A DNA stretch of 64,000 bases from Prorocentrum cordatum (taxonomy: Eukaryota; Sar; Dinophyceae; Prorocentrales; Prorocentraceae): assembly GCA_963575745.1 (NCBI GenBank), contig CAUYUJ010003681.1:127501-191500 (forward strand), written 5' to 3'. The notes below the pieces were generated by a model. That model was given only the letters and a program-made list of their open reading frames with translations. It had not been told where the DNA came from and did not search any database. Of this stretch, positions 53,125-63,905 are shown one piece after another; the first letter of the stretch is position 1; every line of letters starts with the position of its first letter. A program made the translations under genes and the position numbers.

Positions 53125-53330
53125 CTATCGTCATCATCACCATCGCCATCACTACCATCACCATCATCTTCATTATCCTCATTATGGTTCCTTTCACCAT
53201 TCATCATTCTCCTGCCTCCTAGTCCTGCCTCCTCCCTTTATTCATCCTTCTCCTATTCATACCCTTTCTCGTCTTCCTCCCTCCCCTACCCATCTTCCTT
53301 CCGCCTCCTCCTCCTCCTCTTGCCTCCTCC
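53125..53330 (+). repeat. ATC tract followed by CTC-rich tract
   Basis: CATCATCACC triplets at 53128-53195, then CCTCCTCC-rich sequence to 53330. Confidence 0.8.
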
Positions 53331-53333
53331 TTC

Positions 53334-53630
53334 ATGGTCTTGTTTGACGCGAGGCAAACTTCAAGAACTAAGCTTGTAGCGTTTGGCAGCGGCAAACAAA
53401 TCAAGGTAAGCGGTCCGTTTTATTCCTTGCGGAAACAGGTTAAGGCGAGGCCAGCTTGGAATATTGACAGGACAATGCACGAGATATACGTGCAATACGT
53501 GAAAGTAGGCGCTGTCTTCGCCGAACTGATGGGAGTCAGGGGAACGAGCGAATCAGTACGAGAACCTAACTACGAGGAGGCACTGAACGGGAGAGGCGGA
53601 ACTACGCGTGGAAGCAAGTATACTTTGTGA
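53334..53630 (+). CDS. Hypothetical 98-codon open frame
   Basis: From ATG: VLFDARQTSRTKLVAFGSGK, then TMHEIYVQYVKVGAVFAELM, ending TRGSKYTL before TGA. Composition is protein-like, no domain recognised, no splice support. Confidence 0.25.
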   Translation: MVLFDARQTSRTKLVAFGSGKQIKVSGPFYSLRKQVKARPAWNIDRTMHEIYVQYVKVGAVFAELMGVRGTSESVREPNYEEALNGRGGTTRGSKYTL

Positions 53631-53859
53631 GGACTGTGAGCAAAGAGCAGAGCAGGCGACCCGCGTACGGACTAGTGGGCTAAACGTCGGTAGGCAACTT
53701 TGTGTGAATCAGCAGTACGATCCTCTCCCATGCTACCGACCAATCCTCCCCTACGGCCCTGCCGCATCCCCCCACAGTAGAGACGAGTTTAAATAAAAGG
53801 AATGGGCGACTGCTTGAAGATGGTTAGAGGTTGGTGGTCATTGTCTTCTCTTGTTGGGG

Positions 53860-54800
53860 CTGACGCAAGCGGTATTGGCTGGCCCTTCTGTGTAAGCTAC
53901 TTGGCGCGACGCTGTAATGGTAATGGCTGCAGCTGCAACATGAGAGGTGTAGGGCAAGGAGGCTGTAAGGGGTGGTGGTAAATTGCGCAAAGTAGCGGGC
54001 GAAACACCCTGTCCTATTTGCTCTAGATCCGCTTCGCGGCGGTGGTACAGCGGGCGATGCGCCTTGGACTGCACCTGTCGCCAACGCCATGTCTTCCTAC
54101 CCCTTTCCAATCCTGCATCCTCGCGTAAACCACTCCAGTTAAGGCTTACCGGGTCAAAATGCCTGCCTGTGTAGGGGTCCATTTGATTTCGCTGGCGATG
54201 CAAAGTGGCTGGCTCAGGCGGTACTGGCTGGTCATGCTAAGGTTGCTGTACTGTAAAGCAGCTGAAAGTAGCAGCTGGCAGAGGTCACCGTGTACTTTGC
54301 CAGTCGGCGCAAAGCGTGGCAGAAGGATTAACGTGTTGGCACCTAGACGTTGAAGGGGCAGGCGAAAGACGATACACATTCGTGCGTGACATGTTGTCAA
54401 TGTAATCGCCCCCCGACCTCACGTTACTCAATCCCCCAAGCTTAGGGCTTGCCAGGTCGTATTAGTTTTCCTGTGTGACAGAATCCGTATGTTATTCATG
54501 TAAGTGGTTGGCACAGATGGCACTGGCTGGCCAAGGTGCTTTATGTACCGTACCGCCTGTTGACCTGCTGAAACGGGCGTGCTGCACACTGGGGCTTAAT
54601 GTGGTCGGTAGTCCACAGTCGGAGTGTCCTACCGAAGTGCCAAGCTGGCAGCTCACTGTACCCGATGCATGTGCAGCTGAGGGTAGAGGCTGGCAGAGGT
54701 CTCGTGTATTTGGCCAGTTGGCCAAGGCGTGGCAGCAGAGGGTTAAAGTGCCAGCAACTTGAAAGTAAGGGGCAGGCATGAGAGAAGGGAGTGCGTGCGT
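53860..54800 (+). repeat. Diverged duplications with (G/C)ACTGGCTGG and GCTGGCAGAGGTC boxes
   Basis: Segments near 54205-54365 and 54495-54780 share GTACTGGCTGG/GCACTGGCTGG, GCAGCTGA followed by GCTGGCAGAGGTC, TTGCCAGT, GCGTGGCAG and GGGGCAGGC in order. A weaker third copy is near 53868. No gene is supported here. Confidence 0.55.
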
Positions 54801-54999
54801 GGATAAGGAGCCTTAGATTCCACCCGCCCCGCCAAGAGCCAAAGTAACCCTCGGTGTGAAGAATGAGCCGAATAGGAGAAATGAGGCGGCATGGTCCAAG
54901 AGAAGGACATGGAACGTCCAATAGTGAACCTAAACAGTAGAGAGACCAGGGAGCGAAAGCCGAACCGCGGTGTGCAAACACTGTGAAGGAGCATGTTGG

Positions 55000-57850
55000 G
55001 GAGTGGACAGTCTTTCAGTCCTTGATGTTCTGGCGATCATCGTCGAACGAGAAGTGGCTGTCCTGGGAGGTGTGAGATCGGAGACCTGTGGAGCCTGCTT
55101 TCTATCCCCAGTATGGTTCCTGCCCCGGTAGGTATGTCGGACACTGTGATTTGGGTGTTGGTGATGTGTTGTGTTGTGCTGTGGTATCGCTCCGGTGGTG
55201 CGTCCATGGGAGCCGAGCGCTGCGTCTGCACACGTCTGCCATGTGTTCCCGGTGCTGCTGCTGGTGGTTGCGGAGTGCGGTCAGGTGGTGTTGCAATGGC
55301 AGGCCGTTTGTGTCGGTGACGCGAAGCGTGTTGTGGTGGTTGTCCTCAGCGGGCACTGGTGTGGATCCCGCTTATCCGTCTGACATTGGCGGTGGATCAT
55401 TTGGTGGAAAGTACGCTCTGATGGTTGCCATCGATTGGATTGTTGGATTGTATTTCGGCTCGCCATAGAAATTGACCAGATTGCGCGCTGGGTGGCGGGC
55501 AGATCACCCGGATCTTGAGCACAGGTGGTGGTGGATGTATGGGGTTGCGGATTGTGCTGTTGTTTGGTCGGCTCAGTCGCTTGAGGTGTAGGTAAAGGTG
55601 TGGAGGTGACGTGCCCCCTGCTGACGCATGAGGCATGAGTTTGATGCCGAAGATGGGCCAATGCTGTGGACTGATTGTGATGTTGCTGCAAGTTGGCCGC
55701 TGATCTCCTGTAGCAATTGCGCCGTGAAGTGTCGGATAACGGCCCAATCACCACCATTGCAAGTATGTAGCCACTGTGAGACCGTAGTGGTTGACGAAGT
55801 AGTTATGGTGTCCAATATCGTCGTACGTAGGTCGAGCTTGTCGCGGATGTTCTGGTTGACAACGGTTACGGCAACAAGGTCCACGGTGTAGTGGTCTTTC
55901 ATGTCGTCGGGCGGGGTACCAAGCCACAGTTTCGGTGCATCTGCTGATCTTGGTGGTGGTGGCAGGTGCGAAACTGCTTGAGTGGAGCAATTTTAGAGCC
56001 AGTCGTATTGTCGGGAATAGTGGTGTGAAGGCTTGTAGTGGGATAGTGGTGTTGCTGTAGTGTCTGGCCGCAGCGGTGGGTGTGGCAGGACGTAGGGACA
56101 AGCATTTGCTGACACAATAGTCGCGGTTGTACATGGCGAGATACGTGTGCCATGATTCGGGTACAAGATGGTCATTCGGGTACCTGTACGTGTAGCTATT
56201 GTCCCGCTCGTTGTGGTAGACGTCGCAGTGCCAGCTTTCATCTTCCCAGAAGTCTTTCGTAGATCGGTATGTTTTTCACCCTGTTGGACAGTGCATGTCG
56301 TGTTGATGCGGCAGGGGATCCAGTGTGAATGGCGTAGGTACGTATCTGTAACTGTCACTTTCACTATCGTCGTCGCTCCTGAAGTCGTCGTCGTCGTGCG
56401 GTGCTGCAGATTGGGAGGTGGTGAACGTCGCCGCCGGTTGCGGCTTCGCATGATGATAGTATGGTGGAGCAGTGTCCGCTGCCGTTGCTGGCGGGGACGC
56501 CTTCGATGTAGTAGGTGGCTCCAGTGTTAAAGGTACTGGTGTAAGCATATTTGGTTTAGGTGGTGGTATTCGGTGTGGTAGTGCAGTTGTCTCGTATGAG
56601 TGGTCGGTGTGGTGCTTAGGTAGTTTCTCCGGGCAGAAGTCGATGTGCAGGAGGATGCGGTTTGGTGGTGTAGGTTGTATGTGCCACGTCCAGCGCATGC
56701 GAAGCATGTTTCGATGCTCGTAGTCCGTTAGTTATGATTTTTTTCGCTCTTCCAGCTCGTGCTGCATCCATTCGCAGTGCGAATGGCCGTAATTCATGTT
56801 CGTGTCGATCCCTTTGATTTTCCTTGGTGGCTTGTAGTTGAATGTCTCGCTCATGGGGTGCGGCATGTGCAAGATGATTGTGTGTTGGATGGTGCGGGCT
56901 GGCGGGATGACTGGGGCCATGGAGTGCAGTGGGCAGATGGCAGTGCCTGGCGTTGTTGAAAATTCCCCTTCTCGTCATGGGCCACTGAGGATTTGCTGGC
57001 GTCGGTGCTAGTAGCTCGTGATGGGTCGGGCGCATGTTGGGGTGCGCTGGTGGTGGTAGTATCCGTACTGTGCCTGTCCACCGGTTGAGCTGTGTAATAA
57101 TGCAGTCTGGTGCCGGTACAAACTCCGCGTAGTTTGGTTGTTTTCGTCGTGTCGGTGGTGTGATGTGCCTGTGAGTCCTGTCGGTAATTGCAATGGCCCA
57201 CGGTGGGTGCAGTGTTGCTGCTTTGGAGGTGTGCCGAGCGTCCGCTGGTAGGCTTGCGAGTGAAAGTTATTCTGAACCAGCGGCCATGTTGTTACTAGCG
57301 CCGGCCATCGTGCATGTACAGATGTTGTCGTCTTCATCTCCGCGTCTTGAATGTATTCCACTGGTCGATTGCAACATCGTATCGCTTGGTGATTTATTGA
57401 TTGTCGCTTTTGTGCAGGGTCTCCTTCAGGTCCTTCTCCGTGCCGTCACGGTCGTAGCGCTGGTGCTTGAGTCGTGCCGTTATGTTGCCGATGTGTAATG
57501 TACCGTAATGTAATGTGATGGTGGCAGTTTGCCAAAGTGTTGAGGGTTGGTCCCTAAGCAAGTATGGTGGACAACGCTGTGTCGTAGTGCTGTGCTGTTG
57601 TCGTGTGCTGTGCTGCTGTGTGTTGGTTGACTGTGCTTGCTCTGAGAGAGTCGGTCCTGCATCGGACAATGGTCGTAGGTGCAGTAGTCGGGTGCTGCGT
57701 CGTGGTAGTTTCTGTAGTCGGAGTTCTGCGCTGCTTGGTTGGTCATTCCGTTGTTGTGCTGCCGTTCGGGCCCATCATACATCATTTAACAGTGATCGGT
57801 TCAAAGTGAAATTACACCAGAGGAAGCCCCAATCAGTGGATTAGTTGCAG
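55000..57850 (-). other. Strand-asymmetric, lower-GC region with minus-strand coding-like pieces
   Basis: The plus strand is strongly G/T-rich and the minus strand A/C-rich, so minus-strand frames are rich in Thr, Pro, His and Gln. Some pieces look like real protein: ETFNYKPPRKIKGIDTNMNY (about 56850-56790), DYCTYDHCPMQDRLSQ (57700-57650) and the frame at 55573-55902. Frames change repeatedly. Possibly the remains of one long minus-strand gene or element; identity unknown. Confidence 0.35.
55573..55902 (-). CDS. Hypothetical 109-codon frame in the asymmetric region
   Basis: From ATG: KDHYTVDLVAVTVVNQNIRD, then LDLRTTILDTITTSSTTTVS, WLHTCNGGDWAVIRHFTAQL and LQEISGQLAATSQ. It has an amphipathic, non-repeat character, unlike its Thr/Pro-rich neighbours. 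No family recognised. Confidence 0.3.
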   Translation of the reverse strand: MKDHYTVDLVAVTVVNQNIRDKLDLRTTILDTITTSSTTTVSQWLHTCNGGDWAVIRHFTAQLLQEISGQLAATSQSVHSIGPSSASNSCLMRQQGARHLHTFTYTSSD

Positions 57851-57854
57851 CTTC

Positions 57855-57975
57855 GTATTATGGATTGTGAGATCGATTGTGAGATCGATAGTAATATCGA
57901 CCGTGGGGTCGATAGCGAGGACGATAGTGAGGTCGATCGTGGGACCGATCGTGATGTGGATTCAGTGAGATAGAT
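57855..57975 (+). repeat. 12-bp minisatellite GATCGATAGTGA, left array
   Basis: Nine or so imperfect units of the GAT(C/A)GAT(A/C)GTGAG type. The same monomer forms a second array at 59358-59490. Confidence 0.75.
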
Positions 57976-57989
57976 CGTTAACTCGGTTT

Positions 57990-58892
57990 CCGCAGTCGGC
58001 CGCCCTGCTCCTAGGCGCACTCGAGACGGCTACCCAAAAGGACCTCTCCGCCGCGCTCGAGGACTACTGGCACCGAAACTTCCTGGATAACCTCGGGGCG
58101 GCCGACCGCGCGGACATTTTGTCCGAGCTGCTCCCGGGCGCGTCGGGCTTCCTGTAAGTGGCGCCCAACGAGAAGCTGGGGCTGCTCTCCGAGCCGGAGC
58201 ACTTCCTCACCGAACCCAAGAGGCGGCTTCTGCTGCAAGTCTACGACGCGGACCACTTCTGCCCCTGCTGCGACGAGCCGTGCGACCGGCACGGGCGACA
58301 CGCTGGCTTGTGCGCGGGCGCGGGGGATCGGGCTTGCCGGCGCGTTAACGTTGCGCGCACATTGGTCGGGCGATTCGCCGGTGCAGCTGGCTGCAACCCG
58401 GAGCTGGAGAGGCCAGGGCTCCTGCCGCCACGCCCGGACGACGACCGCGCCATCGGGTGCCGCCCCGCTGACGTGCACATCCCGAGCTGTCACCTAGGCA
58501 CGCCTGCCGCTTTCGATTTTGCGGTTTGGATTTCCCAGGTGTTGGGAGCGCCGCCGGGGCGTACGAGGTGGTCAAGCGCACCCACCTCGATACAGAGGCT
58601 CTCTGCAGACAACAAGGGTTGCTCTTCATCCCCTTGGTCGCAGAGCCAACGGGCGGTTGGGGCCCGACGGGGGCCGAGACGCCCCGTGTCCTGGCGAGGG
58701 CCAGCGACGCGCGCATGGGCGAGGAGCCAGGCACTGGGGCGACGCGCCTCTTCCATCGTGCAGCTGTCGGTGGCCATCCTGAGGGCCTCCGCCCGCGCCA
58801 TTCTCCGACGGCAGGTGGAGGGGGGCCCTGCTTCGGGAGCAGTCGCAGCGGCCAGGGATGTCCTGGCTGAGGAGGATGAGGGCTTAGCGTAG
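57990..58892 (+). pseudogene. C-terminal part of a decayed retroelement polyprotein
   Basis: Reads DRADILSELLPGASGFL, an in-frame TAA (58152), then APNEKLGLLSEPEHFL, the zinc motif CPCCDEPCDRHGRHAGLC, and RPADVHIPSCHLGTPAAFDF. A different frame follows (EVVKRTHLDTEALCRQQGLL, FIPLVAEPTGGW), then the first frame again (QLSVAILRASARAILRRQ) to TAG. This order (Cys/His cluster, RPADV...DF, C.QQG..F.PLV.E, LS....ARAILRR) is what I know from C-termini of reverse-transcriptase proteins in dinoflagellate and other algal genomes; the RPADV...D spacing resembles PD-(D/E)XK-type nucleases. One stop and two frame changes show it is dead. Confidence 0.6.
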
Positions 58893-59357
58893 GCCGCTCC
58901 GTTTCCTCCTTCCCCCTCCCCCATCCTGGCCAGGCTGCTCAGCGGAGCCAGCAATTTTCGTCTGGCGCTGTGGTGTGTTTCTCGGCCCGCCTTCTTTCCT
59001 GCCTTGGCCCCAGCCCCCTCTCGTGTCCCCGTTTCCTCTGCTTTTCCGCGTCTTCCCTTTGCCCTCGTGTTTCCTTGCTTTTGTGCGTTGTGTGTCTTCC
59101 CTCTCCTTTCTGCTTGGCTTTCCCTCCTCTCCGTCCGTCCGTCTGTCGGCCCGGTCTGCCCTTCCCCGTCGTCCTCCTTCCCTCTTCTCCTCGCCTTTTC
59201 GCTCCTCGGTTCCTCGCCCCTTTGCCCGTTTCTGCCCCTTGCCTGGCCCGCGTTTCTTTGTCGGCCCGTCCCGCTTTCCCTATTAGAGCCGCGGCGCCCC
59301 GCGCTGCAAAGCTGGCGAACAGCCCGGCGTGGACCGCAGCTGTGTTGCCAGGCTCTG
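58893..59357 (+). other. Pyrimidine-rich stretch, no gene
   Basis: C/T-rich (CCTTTGCCC, CTCCTC) between the pseudogene and the second short-repeat array. Confidence 0.5.
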
Positions 59358-59490
59358 ATCGTTAAGACGATCGTGAGATCGCACGTGCGATCTATAGTGA
59401 TATCGAGTGCGAGATCGATCGTGCAATTGATAAAGAGGTGGGCAGTGAGGTCGATGGGGTGAGGCCGATCGATAAGGAGATCGTCCAGGA
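59358..59490 (+). repeat. 12-bp minisatellite GATCGTGAGATC, right array
   Basis: Imperfect units of the same monomer as at 57855-57975. Confidence 0.7.
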
Positions 59491-60112
59491 GCTCAGGAAC
59501 CGCTAACCCGGGAACCCTGCCTCCCAGCAGCCGGGAACACGGGAACCCAGGACCGGGAAACCGCGAACCTTGCCGCCCACCGAAATCGGCCGCCAATTTT
59601 CGCCAAATCGTTCAACATCCACTAGCACCATTTCAGCGCATTCGCTGATTGGGGAATGAAGCCGTTTCCGACGATAAACAATTCAAGTCGACGTTTATCT
59701 GACCAAACCTGAAGCAATGCAAAATTGTGTTCATGCTGGGATGCTTTGCGTGACACGCGTAGAGGCGTTCGCCAATGTATGTATACATGTGTATATATAC
59801 CTATATACACATACATGTACACATATACATATATATATTGATAAATACGAGTATGTGGCTCCATCTTCATAAACATACTACACATGCCTTGCCTTGCCAT
59901 GTATCGTCACCGCATCTATGGTGTCATCATGCGTTACGGTGTTCAATGGTACCGTTTGGTGTCACATGCAACATTCGAGCAGCGGTGCAAATACATAGTC
60001 GGTGTTGCCCATGAGCCTCTCGCCGAGGTGTGTCCCCTAGGGCCTTAGGGTTCCTCCTCCTACTCTTTCTCCGTCGCATCTGGTTCGCGGAGCACTCCGT
60101 TCAGGTGCTCTG
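59491..60112. other. Non-coding stretch with TATACA run
   Basis: CGGGAACC repeats at 59510-59570 and a TATATACATA-type run at 59775-59845. No gene. Confidence 0.6.
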
Positions 60113-60680
60113 ATGCCGCCATCCGACGAAGCCAGGGCAAGCTTTTGGTCGGACTACGAACATGAGGCGGCGGTCCTTGGAGAGGGGTTACCGCCCGAGA
60201 CCTCCTCCCGATTTTCTCAAAGCAGGGGCCCCTTACTCGAGATGTCCTTTATATGCAGGCCTGTGATGACAGCTAGTTGCAAGTTTTGGGCAGCCGCCGC
60301 GTATTACCAAATGAAGGGGGGACCCCACAGAGAGGGGCTCCCGCTCGAGACTTCCCCGCGGCTCGCTCACGCGAGGGTCCCGCGCGAGACTTTCTCCAGA
60401 TTCAGGTCTGAAGGGACCAAACGTTACGAAGTTGACAGGTTTTTGGATGACCCGTTCGGATTGCCCAGATGAGGTGGGGACTTCTTAGGGAGGGGTTCCA
60501 GCTCGAGATTTCCTCGCGAGTCTGTTACACACGAGATGCCCGCCGGAAACTTCCTCCACATCCAGGCCTGAAGGGTCCAAACAGGCGACGGCATTTACAG
60601 GTTTGGGATGACCGCCTGGGATCACCAACGTGAGTTGGGGACCCCACAGGGAGGGGCTCTCGCTCGAGACTTCACCATGA
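60113..60680 (+). repeat. About 160-bp satellite, three to four units
   Basis: The marker GAGGGG(T/C)T-C-GC(T/C)CGAGA(C/T)T recurs at about 60180, 60331, 60493 and 60652, each followed by TC-TC-CG, a GAGG/CGAGATGCCC box and CAGG(C/T)CTGAAGGG. Confidence 0.8.
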
Positions 60681-60835
60681 TGATGGTTATGCTGAAGATC
60701 CTGATTGTAAACATGATGATGCTGAGTATGAGTATGGAAATGTTGTAGTTGATGCTGGAGCTGGTGATCATGGTGATGGTGATTCAGATTGTGATGGTTT
60801 CAGTGGATGGTGATGAGTCTGACATGAGAAGATGA
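60681..60835 (+). repeat. ATG/TGATG trinucleotide tract
   Basis: Interrupted GATGATG and TGATGATG triplets. Confidence 0.8.
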
Positions 60836-60950
60836 CGAGAGGGGTTGGGAGGAGTAGGAGAAGGACTGCGCGGCGTGCCCAGAGCAATCAGGAACCCCAG
60901 GGGGGGTCCGAGAGGGGCCTGAGGACACTCCGCTCAGTGCCTATGGCACG

Positions 60951-61850
60951 GTGGCGGCTGGTCTTTTCTTAGCGATGGTGAATGATGTTCGCACGTGCGC
61001 TGGTCTGCGGCAGCTCGAGTTGGGGAGGGGTTCTTTGTTCGTGAGGTGCATTTGTACCCCCCCCCCCTCCCTCGAGACTGCATGGATTGTAAAGAGGAAC
61101 CCAGGGAACTGCCCCAGCCGCCAGCCGCCAGGACGGCCCGTGACATCACCCGTGGTTGGGCGGCATGTGCACGTGACTAACTTAGTTGCACGGCCCACGG
61201 CGCGCGAACGCCCTCAGTCGTGCGTTTTGCTTCTGATGCTGGCAATTTCGTGTCTGTTAGGCGGGTTCGCGTCGTTACTGCTCTGTTTGAGAAGTCCCGC
61301 TCGGAGTGGTTTCCACTTCCTTGGCGACGGCAGGCAGGATAATCACAATCGGACTGATAAGAGTATGAGGACCGTTGGACAATTTATTGGTTGGCCGGTT
61401 CAGCTACTCATGAGAAAAATACTCGCCAGGACTGCGTGCTGGGCGAAGGAGGACCGCAGCTCGCATCTGGTCGCAATCAGCAAGCAGTTGAAGCAAAGGG
61501 TTGCAGTTCTGCTCGTCGCCAACCACTTGCCCCTCGTCATTGTCTTCCTCCCCATCGTCTCCTCCTCTGCATCCTGGTCCTCGAAATTCATCATCGCCGT
61601 GTCCCCTTCCAGGATACACAGTGTTCTCTCCCAGTCTGGCTTAGACCCGACCCAGTCCATGTCACGTGGCGGATGGAAGGAAAGGGGAATGGAGAGGGGG
61701 GCGGGGCGGACGTGGAAATCCGGGGGAGGGGAGCTTGGATGCAGCTGCTTCTGCGGTTGTTTCCGTGTAGGACTGCTCGCAGCTGCTCCGCGTGAAAGCG
61801 ACGTTTGCGCTCCAACAAAATGTGAGGATGTGCATTTCCCCTCGCCCTAA
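60951..61850 (+). CDS. Hypothetical 299-codon open frame
   Basis: The longest non-repeat open frame on this side of the window, with two hydrophobic stretches (SCVLLLMLAISCLLGGFASL and VAVLLVANHLPLVIVFLPIV). A minus-strand frame (61400-61660) overlaps it and looks equally protein-like (LCILEGDTAMMNFEDQDAEE). Without a homologue or splice support neither can be preferred. Confidence 0.2.
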   Translation: MAAGLFLAMVNDVRTCAGLRQLELGRGSLFVRCICTPPPSLETAWIVKRNPGNCPSRQPPGRPVTSPVVGRHVHVTNLVARPTARERPQSCVLLLMLAISCLLGGFASLLLCLRSPARSGFHFLGDGRQDNHNRTDKSMRTVGQFIGWPVQLLMRKILARTACWAKEDRSSHLVAISKQLKQRVAVLLVANHLPLVIVFLPIVSSSASWSSKFIIAVSPSRIHSVLSQSGLDPTQSMSRGGWKERGMERGAGRTWKSGGGELGCSCFCGCFRVGLLAAAPRESDVCAPTKCEDVHFPSP

Positions 61851-62367
61851 TCCCCCGCTTCCGCCTCGCTTCCGCTCTCTCAGGCCCGCTCTGCCCGCGA
61901 CAGTTTTCTTTCAAACAGGGCCCTCGGCCTTGGAGTTGCGCCAGTTGTTCGAGCCGCGATCACAGCAAAACTATCCGTGGCGTTGCGCGCCCATCCACAT
62001 TTCAGTGGTGGCGGGGAGCGTGCGAACCCCGGCAATCACTCTGCTGCTGTTCGTCGTGCTGCGCACGACGCACTCGATATACATCACGACGGCCGCGCCG
62101 ACGTACCCAGAGTCGATGCCCAGCGGCGTCTGCCTGCTGCTGAGCCTGCTTGCGGTATATACAAACGCCCATTTCTACGCCAACCTCTCGGACGCCAGCG
62201 ACGCCCAACCCGACGCTTACTACGCCTACCAGGACGTCAGCGACGCCCAACCCGACATTTTCTCCTACGGCTACTCTTACGCCTGCCCTCTGGACTGCAG
62301 CGAAGCCGCAAAGTCCGACGTCATGCCCCCAGAACTTCAGCGAAACCGCAACGTTCGTATTTATTGA
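61792..62367 (+). CDS. Hypothetical 191-codon frame with a short internal repeat
   Basis: Contains a hydrophobic segment (ITLLLFVVLRTTHSIYITTA), a second one (SGVCLLLSLLAVYTNA), and then two copies of SDAQPD followed by Tyr-rich sequence (AYYAYQDV, IFSYGYSY). Ends RNRNVRIY before TGA. It lies directly upstream of the copia-type gag. Function unknown. Confidence 0.3.
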   Translation: MKATFALQQNVRMCISPRPNPPLPPRFRSLRPALPATVFFQTGPSALELRQLFEPRSQQNYPWRCAPIHISVVAGSVRTPAITLLLFVVLRTTHSIYITTAAPTYPESMPSGVCLLLSLLAVYTNAHFYANLSDASDAQPDAYYAYQDVSDAQPDIFSYGYSYACPLDCSEAAKSDVMPPELQRNRNVRIY

Positions 62368-62506
62368 CTCCCACAACTGAGCGAACCTGCCAAGCTCGTT
62401 TTCCTAACCCGCCAGGACATCAACGAAACCGCCGAAATTCGAAATTCAGCGAAGCCCTTGCATTCGATCTCGCGTTCCATCTCAAGTTCGAGTATACGAC
62501 CCATTC

Positions 62507-63905
62507 ATGCGTCAAGATGACGGGAATATTGGCTACGCGCAGTCAGTCATCCCGGCGTGGATTCCATCATATTGGAGAGACTACAAACAGGAGGTACAGC
62601 TGTGGAAGCTCAGCGAGAACTTGGGCGTTGCCCAGAGCCTAGCATCGAAGCTCGTGCTCAAACTCACCGGGCTGGCGAGGAGCGCAGCCTTGAACATGAC
62701 TGGGGCGCAGTTGCATCCACAACTTTGTGGCGATATCGACGATACGGACGAGAAGAAGCGCAACCATGATCAAGCTGGCGTCGATAATGTACTACAGCAT
62801 GTGGAAGCGAGACCAGGCCAGCAGAAGCCTGCGCAGAAGGGCGATACACTCGAGTCATTCTTCGAGTCGATTCAGCACCATTGACGCCGAGGTGAACGCA
62901 TGACGGACTGGCTCGTCTGCTTCGAGACTGGTGTTCAGCAGCTGCGCGAGAACGAGGTGGACTTCAACGCGTGGGGCGACGTGGCGAGCTAGTTTATTAC
63001 TACGCAAGGCAGGGCTCACTGCTGAACGACGCGAACGAGTCGTGTGCAACCTGCCGGGCGAGCGCTGCGGGTGCCGGCGGATATGCGGGCTGCTAGTGCG
63101 GATGTTTCCAGAAATCCACGGCGTGGAACGCCGCGCGCCGCCGCCGAGGCCGCGGAACAGCCAGTCGCGACCGCAGGGAGGCCAGCGAGGCGGCAACTCC
63201 TCGAACCGAGGAGGTCGCTCCACCAAAGCCGTCGACGAGCCCGATATGGACGAGGGCCGCGACGAGCCGAGGGGGGCGACGAGAAAGAGATCGACGCCCA
63301 GGACATCGCCTGCCAGGGGCTCGAGGCGTTCAGCGCCGAGCTTGAGCCTTCCAACGCGGACATCTCCGAAATGTTCGACGGGGGCGACTCCCGCCAAGGT
63401 CGAGGCAGCCGCGGCGGAGCTGGTCGCGATCCCCGAGGCCCTGGCCACCTTCAGGTCGGCCCGGGAGACCATGGGGGGCCGCGGCAAGGCAGGCGACGCG
63501 AACAAGGCGTCGCGCGACCCGGCGAAGGCGAAGCTTGAGAGCCGCGCCGACCAGCGCAAGACGGCTTCCTCGTGCTGGGATTGCGGAGAGACGGGGCGCT
63601 GCACAGGCGACAAGAAGTGCCCGACGCCAGGCGCTCGCAAGTTCGCGCCCCAGGACAAATCTCAGGGCGGGGGGCGAGGGGGCCGTGGAGGCCGCCCGCG
63701 TCGCCGGGCTCGCTTCGCCGAGCAGGTCCACTTCGCGGGCGAGCAGCCCGCGGACCCGCCGCCGGAGGCATGCGTCTCAGAGCAGCTGCCGAACGTCAAT
63801 TTCTCGGCCATCGGTGAGAAAACCGGTGGGCAACGGCGTCGGCGTGGCGGGAACGGCCTGCCTTTTCTGCGTCTCGGGCATCTCCGCCTAGATGGGCCTC
63901 GCTGA
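62507..63905 (+). pseudogene. Ty1/copia-type gag of an LTR retrotransposon, frameshifted
   Basis: 62507-62884 reads IPAWIPSYWRDYKQEVQLWK, LVLKLTGLARSAALN and KGDTLESFFESIQHH, the N-terminal gag pattern known from dinoflagellate copia elements. After an in-frame TGA (62882) it resumes TDWLVCFETGVQQLRENEVD, changes frame near 62990 (RKAGLTAERRERVV, LLVRMFPEIHG), and ends with VEAAAAELVAIPEALATF and the zinc knuckle CWDCGETGRCTGDKKC (knuckle His replaced by Arg). An acidic segment near 63290-63390 is in yet another frame. Gag packages element RNA. Protease, integrase and reverse transcriptase would lie beyond the window, if present. LTRs were not seen. Confidence 0.6.
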
